A DNA stretch of 64,000 bases from Gremmenia infestans. Lineage: Eukaryota > Ascomycota > Leotiomycetes > Helotiales > Hamatocanthoscyphaceae. The translations under genes and the position numbers were made by a program. How positions within the stretch are numbered: position 1 is the stretch's first letter; each line of letters opens with the position of its first letter. The notes under the pieces are model-generated. The model had not been told where the DNA came from, ran no database searches, and was given only the letters and a program-made list of their open reading frames with translations. Shown here one piece after another: positions 1-12,480 of this stretch. The stretch spans positions 682,001 through 746,000 of the forward strand of contig JAFEVB010000010.1 of the NCBI GenBank assembly GCA_032629725.1, read 5' to 3'.

Positions 1-1
1 G

Positions 2-499
2 CAGCAATTAATCTACTCGCACGAGCAGCGGGCAGCATACAACATCAAGCCTATGTTCAGAGCGCTCATCGCAATGATCGAAGGCGAAACACCGCTGGGA
101 TGTAGTACAGCCGAGGAAGCAGCAGGCCTCGAGGTATCCCTTGTGCGGACAAGGATCACCACTGATCTCAGCGGCCCCATCAGCTTCACGCGATTCGGCG
201 CAAGCAAAGGAGACGAAGAGACTTCTCTGACTGTCAGTCCTGCAGAAGCTGTAGATTTTGTAATGGAGCTACAGGAACGAGAAAAGAGGTCCAGTGCGCG
301 AACGACGACCAGGGAACTCTCGCTGCTGGATCAGAATCTCACTCAGCTAGAGGATATTGCGAGGCGGTATGGTTATGCGGATCCGGATGATGTTTTGGGT
401 CCAAGTACGGGCTGGATCACGCAGGTGCATAGTGGAAAGGAAACGCTTGCAGGAAAGCATATTGCTGATGTTCGAAAAGTGGCAAACGATTTCATGTAA
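2..499 (+). CDS. 3' end of a gene starting outside the window; possibly Gfo/Idh/MocA-type oxidoreductase C-terminus
   Basis: An open frame runs from base 2 to a TAA at 497-499 and encodes the last ~165 residues of a protein. The first in-frame ATG (53) is probably internal, because the frame is open to the window edge. The segment around MFRALIAMIEGETPLG followed by an acidic-alanine stretch and LEVSLVR looks like the C-terminal helix of Gfo/Idh/MocA dehydrogenases, where a patch on substrate-binding loops ends in a similar LEV helix. The ~90 residues after it do not match that family in any way I can place. The end is polar, with a possible short helix (LLDQNLTQLEDIARRYGY). The oxidoreductase call is weak; the coding call is better supported by codon regularity and length. 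The 5' part of the gene lies upstream of the window. Confidence 0.45.
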   Translation, partial: QQLIYSHEQRAAYNIKPMFRALIAMIEGETPLGCSTAEEAAGLEVSLVRTRITTDLSGPISFTRFGASKGDEETSLTVSPAEAVDFVMELQEREKRSSARTTTRELSLLDQNLTQLEDIARRYGYADPDDVLGPSTGWITQVHSGKETLAGKHIADVRKVANDFM

Positions 500-2897
500 A
501 ATTATCAGGCGGCATCAGAAAACAACGGTGTTTGCTTAACTTTTATCGTAATCTCTACCAGACTCCGTTAAAGAATGTGCCTGCTCTCTTCCTAACACCT
601 CTAGTACCACAGGTTCTACATGTACTACATCCGTCATAAACGTTGAACTCCGCGTATTAGAACTCTTTCGCCTGGCAGCAATGGAAGCGGCTCTTGGCTA
701 AGGATGATAAACCTGGTTGGCACACTATACTGATCATCATTTTAATTACTCAAACGCTGTGAAGCTTTCACAGGTTTTGATACCTCAACTTCGTGGCAAG
801 AAGTTTCAGCCTGAAATCAAATTTAAACAAGAGAGATTGAACAGGATTGGAATACAGGATCATTCTAGAACTTCCTGAAATAAAGCCAACTCAAAGTATT
901 CCACCTCAAGCGGTGTGGTCATTCCATAAATGGAAGGTTTTATTGAGTCACGTGAGGTAACTCAATCCAGCTTAGCGCTCTCAGCCAGGCCACAAATGCA
1001 GAGTTTTCCTATTAGGTCCTATTAGGAAACCTCTATCCTGTATCATAGGTTTGACTAAGTCGACTTGAAAAATAGCTAAGTCGACTTACACTAGCCAAAT
1101 CGGGAAGAGATTATGAATCGTGCAAAGCACAGACACGCTGACTTGCTGGGTACTTCCATCTCCATACAAATGTGGAGGTAGTTAAGCTACTCAAGGTTAG
1201 CTTAAACGCATCGTTGCACTCCGTAGAGATACTTCTAATAACATTGTTTCTGCTACTTCTATTGCGAATAATTAATTGATTCTAAGCACTTTAAATGATT
1301 AGTTTGTAATGCTAAAAGCTTAATAATTGACACTTATATTATTATCTTCTGCTATGATAAGAAAGGGACGAATGCTAAGGTACCCATTTTAAAAGTTGGG
1401 AATAGTTACAAATACGCATCGCAACGCAACGCGTTCTGTAAAAGAAAAGCCATGCCCTGAGCTATGCCTGGCAACTAGGAATGAAATGGTTCTCACTCCG
1501 CTTTCTGCAATGCATTCACGTGACACAGAAAAGATACTAGAAAAAAGGAGAGGAGCAAAAACAACATCATATAATGGGGGCTAATGTCAGAGGAGAAACC
1601 AGTGATACATATATATTTAACAAAATTGCTAAGGTAGGTGACAACACAACTACCCACACACTAAAATCAAATATCAGTTGAAAGGGAGCAGTCGCAGGTA
1701 TATATGTAGTCCGGCTCCTTGACGAAAACCATTCCGTGTCGCTCAAGGAAATGCAATCAACTCACAATATCCCACCCCAAGTGAGCGATTCGAGAGCAGA
1801 CCCACCGCCAAAGGCACAAAGATAGTCCATTGAATGTACACTACGAGCAGGTTTTGAAATTTCAAAGACAGACAGCATGGAGATCAGACTTATTCCCTTA
1901 CCTACTTTAGGTTCCTCATGGTAGGTGAGAGATTATCGTTACCTCATATTCTGATGATTGCCATACCACAGTAACTTCTGCGAGGTTTCATTGTGTGAGA
2001 GGGCTTGATCTTGTATGGCAGGCAGCAACGGCAACCACTCAGCTCCTGAGTAATTACATACGACTCGCCAGTATCGAGATATATGTACCGAGTACTTCGG
2101 GAAATCTATCTTCAATGAAGGAAGTTCTTGAGCATGTCGGCTAATAGTTGAGCTGGCTACATATGACATGAACATGTTGTGAAATACAGGGCGAGGGAGT
2201 TGATGAGATGATAAACAAGGTGATTTAACATCGAAGGAGAACTTTTTAGTTGCCACTTGGCGTAAGTGCAAGATCGAACCACATGGTCACTTCAAATCTA
2301 TGATGAAATGGAGTTATGGTTGGTTCACAAATATGTATAAACACCTCCGCAGTTCTATATTCAAGCTCTGCCCTCTTCCTTCCTTCCCCCAAATCTACTA
2401 ATCCAAGCAAAACACCAGGGCCTAGACATCAGGCCCCTATTAGCACTGTTGCCACCAGATCCAGCCCAACCAGAAGGCGTGCCAGCACCTGGAACCAGCC
2501 CCCCAAAAAGCCAGCCTGCTTTATACAAATCATCTTCCAGCCTCAGGTTATAAACATTAAGTTAAATAGTAGGAGCCACGCCACACTACTGTGAAGATAC
2601 AAACGGATGACCACAGACCCGCTAGCGAGTAAAAATGGCATCATGCTAACAAAAAAGTTTCGATCGCAGTCCAGACCCTATGTACAGTGCGCACGAAAGC
2701 ATGCCGCGACCTGTGGAAATCTAAAACGCACGAAAGGTGGAAAAATATCGCTCATGTATGCAATTGCTGCCGACGCCGAGAATGAGCGCAAATGGAATCT
2801 AGCGTGGTATTATAGGAGTCCCCTTAGGGCTCATTGCGGTGTGAAAGTAGAATGAGGAAATGCGTCGAACCATTAGGATCATGTATGCTGGAGGGGT
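500..2897. other. 2.4-kb AT-rich intergenic region
   Basis: No gene is supported here. The small open frames (for example 1396-1584, 1939-2271 on minus, 2316-2594, 2607-2855) have no recognisable motif, poor start context and biased composition. The stretch has short repeats: TCCTATTAGG twice in tandem at 1007-1026, and the 10-bp palindrome AAGTCGACTT at 1057-1066 and 1078-1087. TCACGTGA occurs near 949-956. Confidence 0.5.
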
Positions 2898-5800
2898 TCA
2901 GGGTGTTTTCCCGCGTTTGCGCGTAGCATCGTTACTGTCGGATTCGAACATGGTGCTGAAGCCTGCGAGTGTCCATGAGGAGGTTGAAGAATGTATTGCT
3001 ACGAGCCATGCTGCGGCAAAGTTGACGAGGTAGTGGAGCATGTAGGCGTATGTTACTCCATATACGGCAGCATAGATGGCGATGAAGAAGAAAAGGACAC
3101 TCGTAAGATGACGGAGGCGGGAGGTCACTCTGGGAACCATTTTGCCGCTTGTCAAGGTTTCAACAAGGAGGATGAATGGCATAATGGAAAGCACGTTGTG
3201 GTGAGACGAGAAAGGAGTCAACCAGTGGACGGCAAGGTTGTGTATCCACACCACAAGGATCGGTAGGTTGATTGGGAGAATCCATAACATGAGGATGAGA
3301 ATAGAATGGGCGTAATTGTAAAAGTTGTAGTTCGTGTTCGAGCGGGCCTCCCTGGCGAAACGGAGTGCACGTGTGCAAGTCGCTATTTGAACCAAGCAGG
3401 CAACAAGGTAGGCGAATTGGTATGGAATGACGGTTGAAACCAGGAACAGTAAGATGGCAGTCGTCAGAATGCGCCTTCGAGGGGTTGATGGGGCGAAAGC
3501 TGGGGAGGCAGCTCTCCGTTTATCCTCATTTCGTAGCCATGCAGGCTTCACGCTTAGCCAACTGTACAAGAAGCTGAACACCTGCGTGATAGCTAGTGTT
3601 GCATAATTGATCATCACAACAACTCCCACACATACTAGTCCTATTAATGGAACCATGAACCAGAAAAAGGGATCCTGCGATCCCACTAGTAGGTCATTTT
3701 TGGTAAAATCAACCTGTGTTTCCGTTGCATTTCCTCGCCACCACCAAAATCCACTAGAAGTAGTTGGCGGTGGTGCCGAGCTTGACTGAGCAAATGACAA
3801 TGCCAAACATGTCAGGGCGGCAAGCACCAAAGGCAGAGATTGGCGTAGACACAAGTCAAGACTCTCTGTGAAAGTCATGAAAATGCCCGTATCATCATAT
3901 ACTCTGAACTGCTTCCTCAAAACAAGAGCAACTACGAGTAGAGGGAACGCAGCAAAAACTGTTCTATATCGCATATACAGCTTCCCAAAGCTGCCCGGAA
4001 CATCGACCTTCAGCGAAATTTTGACGCTAGAATTGCACGTAGGATCGGTCCAAAACTGAAGGCTGAGCCCGTCTTGTAAACTCTTGTGCTTGAGGGCGGG
4101 TGGCATGTAGGGAGAAACTCCGTGAAGGTTGATGTGGGCTTGCTTGACGTTCACGAAATATTTGGACTCGTAAGGTGTCGAGATGTATTGTCGAAGCAGT
4201 GGTGTGAAAAGCTCCGCTTCTTCTCCACAGACTTGATTGCCCATCTCCAAATTGTATGCCAACAAGCTTGAGTGCAATGCAGGTATTTTGACCTCAGTTA
4301 CCATTGGTCGATTTGGAGGAAGCTTAATCTTCATCCCAAATGCAAGCAATCGTCGAAGACCCAAGGATCGAACTCGGTGTGACTGCACGTTATCGCTAAA
4401 CTCTGCAGTCACCCATCCTGGGGCCGGATTTATAGCCTTGTCGACGATTGCAACGAATTGATGGTCCAGAATATCTTCCAAATCATACTGCAGGTAAGAA
4501 AATGGGAGAACTTCGTCTTCCTCGTCCAAATAGAACGGTTTCTTTGTACTCCTTGTCGACGCAGGCAACAATATGACATCGGAGGCAGCGTTCTTGCACG
4601 CCAACCTTGTAGACCCAGAACTATCTCCAGAGAGGTCCATATTCATCGAGAAAAGAGTTGCTGACTGTCCAGGGTGTAGAGGAAACACACTACAGAACAA
4701 GACCTCCAAATTCCCAGCGTCGCCCGGGTTGTCAATTTTCTGGTCCGTCAAAAGCGTGAAACGCTTGCCACCAGGAGTACCTTGAGGAGGCACAGGGAGC
4801 AGATATGCGCGAGGCTTGCGGGACTGCCCAAACTTCCGTAGAGTCAAACGTTCCCCTTGGGCAATGATCGAATTTGAGTTGTCCTCCAGCGTGAGAAGAG
4901 TCGTCGGCTCTTTCTGAGACAATGTCTTCTCAGCAATACTTTCCATCCCCGTCAAGTACCACTTCTTGAATATCCTCATCCTATCAGCCCGAGGTTTTGT
5001 TTGCGCAGGTCGATTTACGTCAATCACATCATAGAGAGATCTAACCACAACCTTCCGGAATTGATCGCACCAGAGAATGGCTTGGTGGTCCATACTTGTC
5101 CAAACATTCGGGACAGAGGAAGTGAAAACCGTAAATCCATGTGTATCTGGCACCAAAGATTCCAGACTAGCATAGTCCGATGGAACCACTGTATCCAGAC
5201 CGCCTCCAGCTATGGATATCAAGGTGACGTGCCATAGCGGGTTGTTGTTGGCCCACTTCTGCGTATAAGCCTGCCTCCAGTAGTCATTAATTTTCTTGTA
5301 TGTCTTGACGATTTCTGCATCGAAAGAGACTGGCGGTCGCGCATGCGGAGCCGACATTGTAATGATTGTATTAATCGAATTTGCCTGGTAATTTGGCATT
5401 ACCAGCATCGTTCGTGCCACCACTCCTCCCATCGAATGCCCCAATATTATTACTGATGTAGGATCCGGTAGATCCGGATCTCGTTGAGATCTACGAGGGT
5501 CATGATACAACGATAAAATATACGCAACTGCCTCGTTCAAATATTCCGCTTGATCTAGCAATGTTTGTCCATGGAACGCTGTTATATCTTCGTTGAAGTC
5601 GACGGTAAAGAAATCTAGATTTCGAGCACCTGCATTAACAGCAGTAGAATCGTGCCGTAAAACATCGTGAAAATAAGTCGCCCCCTCTGCTGCGATGGGG
5701 CGAACCTGCTTGTAACTGCCAGCATTGCCAGGTATGAAGAGGACCGGAACTCCTTTGACCTGAGGATATGTGGGTTAGTAATGCATACTCCATTTCCATG

Positions 5801-6457
5801 TTTCCATACCTTGGTATCCTCGTCTATCATCCCTTCTCGATACAGGTACACTGAGTATTTGCTGGCAAAGCGCGTATGTTCCGTATCGAAATCGGAGAGC
5901 TTGGCAAACGAAGGTCTCATATACGACATACGACATCCCTTTGAATCCAACTGACGGCTAGCAAACGAGTGTATTATGGCGAATAGCGAGAGCATGGCCA
6001 ACGCGGTGGTAACGAGAGTGAGGAGGGAGCATGACCACGGACTTCGAAGTTTCGATCGACGAGCATTTTGCCGTCCCTCGGGCATCCTGTCTGCAGCAAC
6101 AGCCTCGTTCAAAGGCACACTGATTATGGGAGGTTCGCTCGGGCGGCTTTTGTCTAATTGACCATTGCGCAGATCTACAGGTTTCCAATTGCTGCTGCTC
6201 GGGTGCCTGCTGCGGGCGGACGATGGTCTCTGGTCGGTGCTCTTCCGTCGATCCAGCTCGTGCGATGTATTATGAGGAATGGCCTGGTGGGAAGAGGTGG
6301 ACTGAAGCTTCCTCGATTCCCTTTCCCTCTCTGTTTTGAATGTCGATACCGCCTCGCCCCCTGCTGCTCCGTCAAAGGGTGAGCTCCCGGCGGCATTCGA
6401 GGGTGAATGGGCGTCGCCTTCTTCCTCTTCGGCGGATCCAGACGATCGCCTCCGCAT
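2898..6457 (-). CDS. BST1: GPI inositol-deacylase (Bst1/PGAP1-like), ER membrane
   Basis: This enzyme removes the acyl chain from the inositol of GPI anchors in the ER, which lets GPI proteins leave for the Golgi. Two exons join in phase: 6457-5810 and 5759-2898, with a 50-nt intron (GTATGG...TACTAAC...CAG), giving 1169 aa. Residues 1-~135 are polar and low complexity. A hydrophobic segment near 140-165 anchors the protein. A conserved block CRMSYMRPSF leads into a lumenal alpha/beta-hydrolase domain with VPVLFIPGNAGSYKQV around the intron and the lipase-type nucleophile motif GHSMGG at about residue 323, Ser 325. The C-terminal third contains several hydrophobic membrane segments. Length and order match the fungal family. 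The start ATG is the first in frame; the N-terminal tail could begin elsewhere, but the exon-exon match is unambiguous. Confidence 0.95.
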
Positions 6458-9400
6458 CTAAAAGACTTGCACGACCTTCCAACTCCGTCGCGACGATGCA
6501 ATCGCTCTGGAGGATGTTGCTGTGCTGCTGCTGGGGAGTTGATGATGGGAAGGGTACGGAGGTACGAGAAGTCGCGATAGGCGATGCGAGCACAGGCAAT
6601 TTGCTTGAGCCAGGCCAGGCAGGACAAGCGCCAATAAAAGTTGAAATTTCGCGAGTAGCAAGCAGCTTTTAACGAGTGACCATTGACCACGGCCGGTTCC
6701 TTCTCTAGTGCGCCGTATATCTACGTACCGTACCGAACTGTAACCGTTACTTTTAAAGGTTGATTATTGCGAGAGCGCGCATGGATTAGACATGTAAGAT
6801 TACCTAGGTACGTATAGTTATGAGCTTTGTTGCCGCCCTACTAAGAGGGGGAGTGAGCGACAGTGGGGAGATGGAAGAGAGAGTGAGAGTGAGGGGGAGG
6901 AGAGGAGAGGAGGTAGGGGGGGGGGAGAAAGACAGAAAGGAGTGAGTACAGTAGCAAGGTGTCATGGCATGCTAAGCAGGGCAGAGCAAGCATGGGCACA
7001 CGTAGCTCAAGCTGCACCACTTGGCTTGGTCACATTAATGTGATATGGCTGGGTGTTCCTTTGCTACGGATCTCATCTACTCCGTATGTATGCAATTATA
7101 CCGGAAGCGCTCTGGATGTACTCGAACAATTACTATTATTATATACATGTACCTGCGGCCACCTACATATTGCAGCATTGCAGCACGAGTTGAATTGTAT
7201 TCTCCAACGCTGTCAATTCGCCGAAGAGCTGTTACTGTGCATGTGTGCGTACAAGGATGTCTGTCGAGTTGCATGCAGCTGTCCGGGCCGCGAGGTGGTT
7301 GGGAAGCCACCGAAATCTTCAAAACCAGGCCAGGCCAGGTGGCTAGGCGATGCGATGAACTTTATTTCCATCCGCTTCCGGCGTATTCGCAAAATCTAGA
7401 TGTCCATAACTCCATCCCCATGTCGTAGGATGGAAATTCATTAAAGTAATTAGTCTTCTAACCGTCAAGCGCTTGCGGCTTAGATCTGAAAGGGTGAGAT
7501 AATGAGATTGCCTTCATCTCACTACTAGTAAACTGCGCCAAGAGCACACCTCCTACTGTATAGTAAAGTTGCTTTCTTCAACGCAGCCTTGCATAAGCTT
7601 GTGCATCGTACCATAATCTTGGACCATTAATAATTGAGCTCACGTCCTGTCCCTGTCAAGTCTAACTGCAGCTAAGACTAGACAAGCATGTTAGTTTCTC
7701 TTGACTTGCACGACGTTGGGTTTCTAATCCTGTATACGTACAGTAGCGTCCAATCAAGGTTGCAACAAAAACGTTTCTCCATCACTTGACGGAATTCTTG
7801 CGGAGCTCGAAATGCCACTACCGCCCCAATAGCACGAAATAGTGACGAAGTAAGAGCGTGGCATGCAAGAGGTTATCATGACGTTGCACCAATTCTTATC
7901 AATTCTGTTCAAGACGTGTTACTACAAAAGTCGATATCATAACGACATTCGTATCTAGGACCGTACCGACGGAAATACCCAAGAAGCACCGCAATAACCC
8001 CGCCTGGAGATGCCCTCTGCCCCCACTCTATGGAGTCTTGGCTGAGTTTATCCGATGTCCAGGGGGGTCACAGCCGGATGGCTGCAGGTGGGAATTCTCT
8101 CATGTTGGATATGGGATTGCTGACAAAATGAACAGATAAAATGAACCAACTCAACTCTGCTCTTGTCTGAATACAGCAGTGCCTTTTACCCTACAGTATT
8201 CTTCCAGGAGGTAGTAAATTAACAGCACTGCTGCTTGCCAAGTTGCTACTTACGGTAACTCCGCATAAGCTCAAGACTAAGAAAAAAGTTGCCGTATCAC
8301 TCGAAAGCTTGTCTTGTAGGTCTCACGAAGGCTTGAAAACACGCTTGTGGCACATGTTGGTATACGCGGCAAGATCTTGGCAAAAAAGAGAGACGACATC
8401 AGGTTTTAATATCAAGGTTTCAGAATACGATAACAGTTTATAGCAGATTGGACTAGGGAAAGATCCTTGAAGAGGAAATCTAGCTTACTCCGTAGGTTTG
8501 CTCTTGAAAAAACGAAATATGCGGAGTTGTGGGGTAAATACCTGGTAAGTTCGAATTGAGTATTAGAACATTTCACTTACGTACACCTCAGACTCGACAA
8601 CTATTAAGAAGTACATGTCCGGGTTCTCTTAGAGCAAAGCAAGATCGACGCGAAAATAAGGAAAGGAAAGGCGGCCAAGTGCTTGTATTATGTCTCTAGT
8701 GGGGCCCTTGGGCGTTCTGGAGTAGGTCATTCTGACGTCCTTCGAAAAGCATCGGTGCCACTTGTTGCGGGCGTGCCAGGTGTTGGTCAAAATTATAAAG
8801 ATCACAACTTGTCAATTTGCCATATATCACTAGCCTAGCGCCGCATGACACAAATGCTGCCCTGTTGAGCGGACATATCTGTCATGGAAAGCTACTTGCA
8901 CGGATGTGTCCCCTTCGACAGGTAGGCCATCCTTTTCTTCTATCACCCACTCTTGATCTTGCTCTATTAAGATCTCCCGAAACGGGTTTCATCTTCTCGG
9001 CTCCCGAACTGCAAAGAAAACACATTTCTAATTCGGTGAAGTGGACTACATTTGACGGTACCGCTAAACATCGGCCCATTGATTCGGAGTTCGCAGTCGT
9101 TGGCCCCGAGTTCTAAGTATCATGAAATAAGATTTCAAAGACGAACCAAACAAGCTACTTATTATGATGGCTCTTATATACAGGTAAATGCTTATCAAGT
9201 TTCACGCTCATATCCCAGATTAGACAGCATTTTTAATAGTTGGTTGAGATGAATATGAGTTGTAATTAATTTCTGGAATTCGTTTGTGGTTTCAGATTGT
9301 TTGAACAAATACATTATCACTATTTCCCCTTTGATTTAGTCCATCACGGAGGTACTGGTAAAAAGGACCAGATAAACTGATATTTGCTTCTATCTACTCT

Positions 9401-9737
9401 AAGTGGCCTGTATTTACAACCTGTCGCTCGCTAAAGTGTGGCAAACCCCTGAAGTGCATATATCTTTTTGCCAAGGACTTCCGTATTTTACACTGCCAAT
9501 AGTGAATTCGAAAAAATATATAAACAAAGGTTCGAAAAATGCTACAATGAACTTGAACTGGGTATTAGAAAAGTACAGCGCTCCCAATATGTATACAAAT
9601 AGATCCAACAAAAGCACTCGAGAACCCTGTCTCGAACGCTGGAAAATTCGTGTTGGTCTCCCGCCACGGCCTCACACAGCCCTAGAATTGCCGGCTCAGC
9701 ACTCTGATGCTCTAAAATAAACTCCGGTGCCAGAAAA
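6458..9737. other. 3.3-kb gene-poor intergenic region with purine tract
   Basis: No gene is supported. The frames at 6959-7399 and 7045-7428 are cysteine-rich by accident of composition and show no domain or splice context; 8817-9116 and 9403-9720 likewise. It serves as 5' sequence of the GPI deacylase (6457, minus) and 3' sequence of the secreted protein gene ending at 9738. It includes the purine-rich tract at 6843-6946 listed separately. Confidence 0.5.
6843..6946 (+). repeat. Purine-rich low-complexity tract with a G10 run
   Basis: About 104 nt with roughly ten pyrimidines, made of GAG/GGA repeats and one run of ten G. It lies about 390 nt upstream of the GPI deacylase start codon, on the strand opposite to that gene. 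Such tracts can form triplex or G-quadruplex structures and often exclude nucleosomes; that role is inference here. Confidence 0.7.
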
Positions 9738-12480
9738 TCATTCTAAATCCTCCACAATCGATTGGCAGTCGAAGCTTCCCTGTTCGATTCCAAAGTCGAT
9801 ATGAGGCTCTATCCATTGTGTATTTGTGCCAGCGCTCTGGCCGAAGGGTACAGAACCATACTAGGGAAAGTTAGTCACTGTAATTGCTAAATCGAAATGG
9901 ATACGAGGCATACATAATGAACTGCAGCGAAGTTTGCCGCGTTGCAAGTAAGAAGCGTGCCTCTCTCGTTCACCTCGTGGTATTCCGGCATCGACCAACT
10001 AGTATTGAAGCAATTGGTGCCATTCGCAGATGCAACGAAGGCTTTGGCCGCTGCTTGGCTCATAGCGGTGCGCAGTTTGGCATCACTGTAAACACCCGAA
10101 TCAATGCTCACAAGCAATTCGCCGTTTGAAGCAGGTGAGGTCGCCTGGCTTTTAACCCATGTAATTCCTTTAATCGTGGCCGTACCAGATGGAACCGTCA
10201 CTGTCGATCCGGAGACTGGCGAAGGGCAAAGTGTTTCCAGTGCATTGGACAGAGAGGTATACAAGGCGTCACTCGTGAGCGTCCCTACGAGTACTTGGTT
10301 TAAGCCCATTGTGACGTTGACGGTTGGCTGGGAGGGCGGTGCACTGATTGTTATTACATTACCTGCGCACATTGTTTCGTGGAAGCCGCCGTAGTTCTGG
10401 ATGACCGAGCTCTGGCATTCTTCCACTACAGTTGTGTCGCCGTCAATCAAAGTTTTAACAAATGGGTATAGAAGGTTGCCACCTTGAGCAGCGGTGGTTG
10501 TAGTCTTCGACGAGAGTGGTGGAGGGGTTGCGTAAGGGCAGGCGACGTAGCAACTACCGGTATTATTCCCGGTTGAACTGGCCACAGGCATTGATGCTCC
10601 ATTGCTACAGGTGCAAAAATCTGCAATATCTTCATGTGGGGCTGCATAGTTGTAGCATGCGTAGCTGACAGTTGGCTTTGGGGCAATGGCCGAGGAAGAT
10701 GTTCGGTTTGAATAACCGGTGGAGGTAATTGTATTGGAAATTGGCCTCATAGAAATAACAAACGATGCGAACTTGGATGTAGTAAGACTTGGCATAGAGC
10801 TCACTGTGGAAGACTGATCAAGTTCACCTTGAAACATATTAGCTTTTGCCCTCCGCCATGATGCTCGGAAAGCTTTGGAGCTTTCTGGAAGCCACTTACA
10901 TGTATTATCATCGTCGTCTCTTTTAGATAACCTTTGCCCGCCCCTAGGATGCCATGCCAACTTAGCAGCTGGAATTGGGTCCAGCTCCTCGAAGATTTTT
11001 ACCTCAGCTACTCGATTACAAGCTTCGCGCCCTTTCCCGTCATATGCAGAAAAGGGACTGTACTGTACAATAGTAACCCTATTGATATCTGCCGGAACAG
11101 TAATATAATGAGGACTGCCAAGATAGGTGCGGACTTCAAACCTTGCCTGTGGAATAATCGAAGTGATAGCGGTTTGTAAATATGTGACTTTAGATCCATA
11201 TAGCTAAGTAGTGCTCCACTCTCATGGCCTAGAATCTCCATGTCAGCTAATATGCATATTAACTCTTTATGCAAACTTTCGTTCAAAATTGGACGTACCC
11301 TGCTGCTTCTGTTAGGATGTAGACCTAAACAGGTATACCTTCTCCAAATGGGTCGTTATATTGGCGGCTTTCCGCCGAGTCTGCAAGACTAACAAAATCA
11401 GGTCGATTTGACCCCTCCCTACGCGGTGTACGTTGAATAAGGACATCGGATGCAATTAACTTGGAAGATTCATCTGATCTTAGTGTGCTCCCTCTAGTTG
11501 AACTATGTCTGTTGAAAGAGCCATATCCATCTACATAGCCCGAAGCTTCCCAGAAGTGAGAAGCCCAGAATCCATACTGAGACTAAAAGAACATGCATTT
11601 TAGTAACCAGAATCTAAAAGCAACTGAAAGGAATAGGTATGTACTACAATAAAAACGGCAGTGCATCCGGTTATGCCCTGCATCTTCCAGGTTTGTGGCC
11701 TATTACCAAATGAAAAGAATTCTAATGTTATTCCGATAGGTACTCGTTTATTTTTTCTATCTCGAACAAACCAGCTGGTAATCTATCTGTTACTGGGTAC
11801 AATTGCAATGTTGTTATAAGAATTGTTAGGAACACTATTTTTCAATCGTCTTATCAAATATGTCGGGGCATTATCGCCTTCAGCTGAGTCTGGCTTTAGC
11901 AAAGGGTAAGACGGGAAGTCTCCCGCTCTTTTGCCAACCACACTCCCAGAAACAGCCGTAGGAGCAGATGATAGAGATATATTTTCTGTGACAGCAGCAG
12001 AGGCGAGGAGAACCCTAGACACTGTAGAACAGTCTAGGCATGATGGGGCTGTAGTAGCGGCAGGAATTGACACGGCTATTTGAAAAATATCAAATCAGCT
12101 TTAGGTATATTCCTTGTTACGCTAGGCAAAATCAATGCTTGGGGTATAGATCACTCACTGCTGGAGGCGCTTCCACGCATGCACATGGCCGAAAAACCTG
12201 GTAATGAAAGATCTGCTGTTGTCTCATCTGAAACAGTTCCATTGATATTAAAAACCGTCGAATTTGAAGCAGTTCCATTGACAAAGGCATCTACGGCTGC
12301 CTCAATCCCCTCGGGAAGCGCGTGTGTGACATTGGGGGCATGAGCTGTGCTTGTAGGAGTATATGTAGAGCTGTCTCTAGGTATAAGGAATGCCGCATTG
12401 TGTAGGTACGTATGAGGTTCGGAGGGTAGGGCCATAACGCCCAGGACACCCAGTCCCCATATTGACTTCTTTAAAAACAT
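9738..12480 (-). CDS. Secreted protein of an uncharacterised filamentous-fungal family (six exons)
   Basis: I assemble exons 12480-12159, 12075-11834, 11782-11645, 11582-11394, 11203-9914 and 9860-9738, all in phase, to 767 aa. The N-terminus (MFLKKSIWGLGVLGVMA) looks like a signal peptide, followed by a Ser/Thr/Asn-rich region with several N-glycosylation sequons. The middle has the block GCTAVFIVSQYGFWASHFWE, then DVLIQRTPRR and YGSKVTYLQTAI, which I recognise as the conserved order of a widespread ascomycete family of secreted proteins without known function. The C-terminal part (from ~residue 380) is Cys-rich with CTCSNG and ends DCQSIVEDLE. Four introns have good GT-AG and branch signals (62, 83, 53 and 190 nt). 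The 51-nt intron 11783-11833 has a weak GTTCCT donor; if it is not spliced the frame meets an in-frame TAG. Function is unknown; a wall or extracellular role is inferred from the signal peptide only. Confidence 0.65.

Noticed and set aside
6959..7428. Overlapping 146- and 127-aa frames in the gene-poor 6.5-9.7 kb region
   Set aside because: Cysteine and leucine rich only by composition; two overlapping frames open at once, no motif, no splice context.
8817..9116. 99-aa plus-strand frame
   Set aside because: No recognisable motif; sequence changes character along its length and a minus frame is open in the same place.
9779..9800. GTTCGATTCC resembling a tRNA B box
   Set aside because: Inside the last exon of the secreted-family gene; no A box or acceptor stem found around it.
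11008..11286. Minus-strand 92-aa frame NESLHKELICILADME...
   Set aside because: Lies inside the 190-nt intron of the secreted-family gene; the DVLIQRTPRR-to-YGSKVTYLQTAI join explains the region better.
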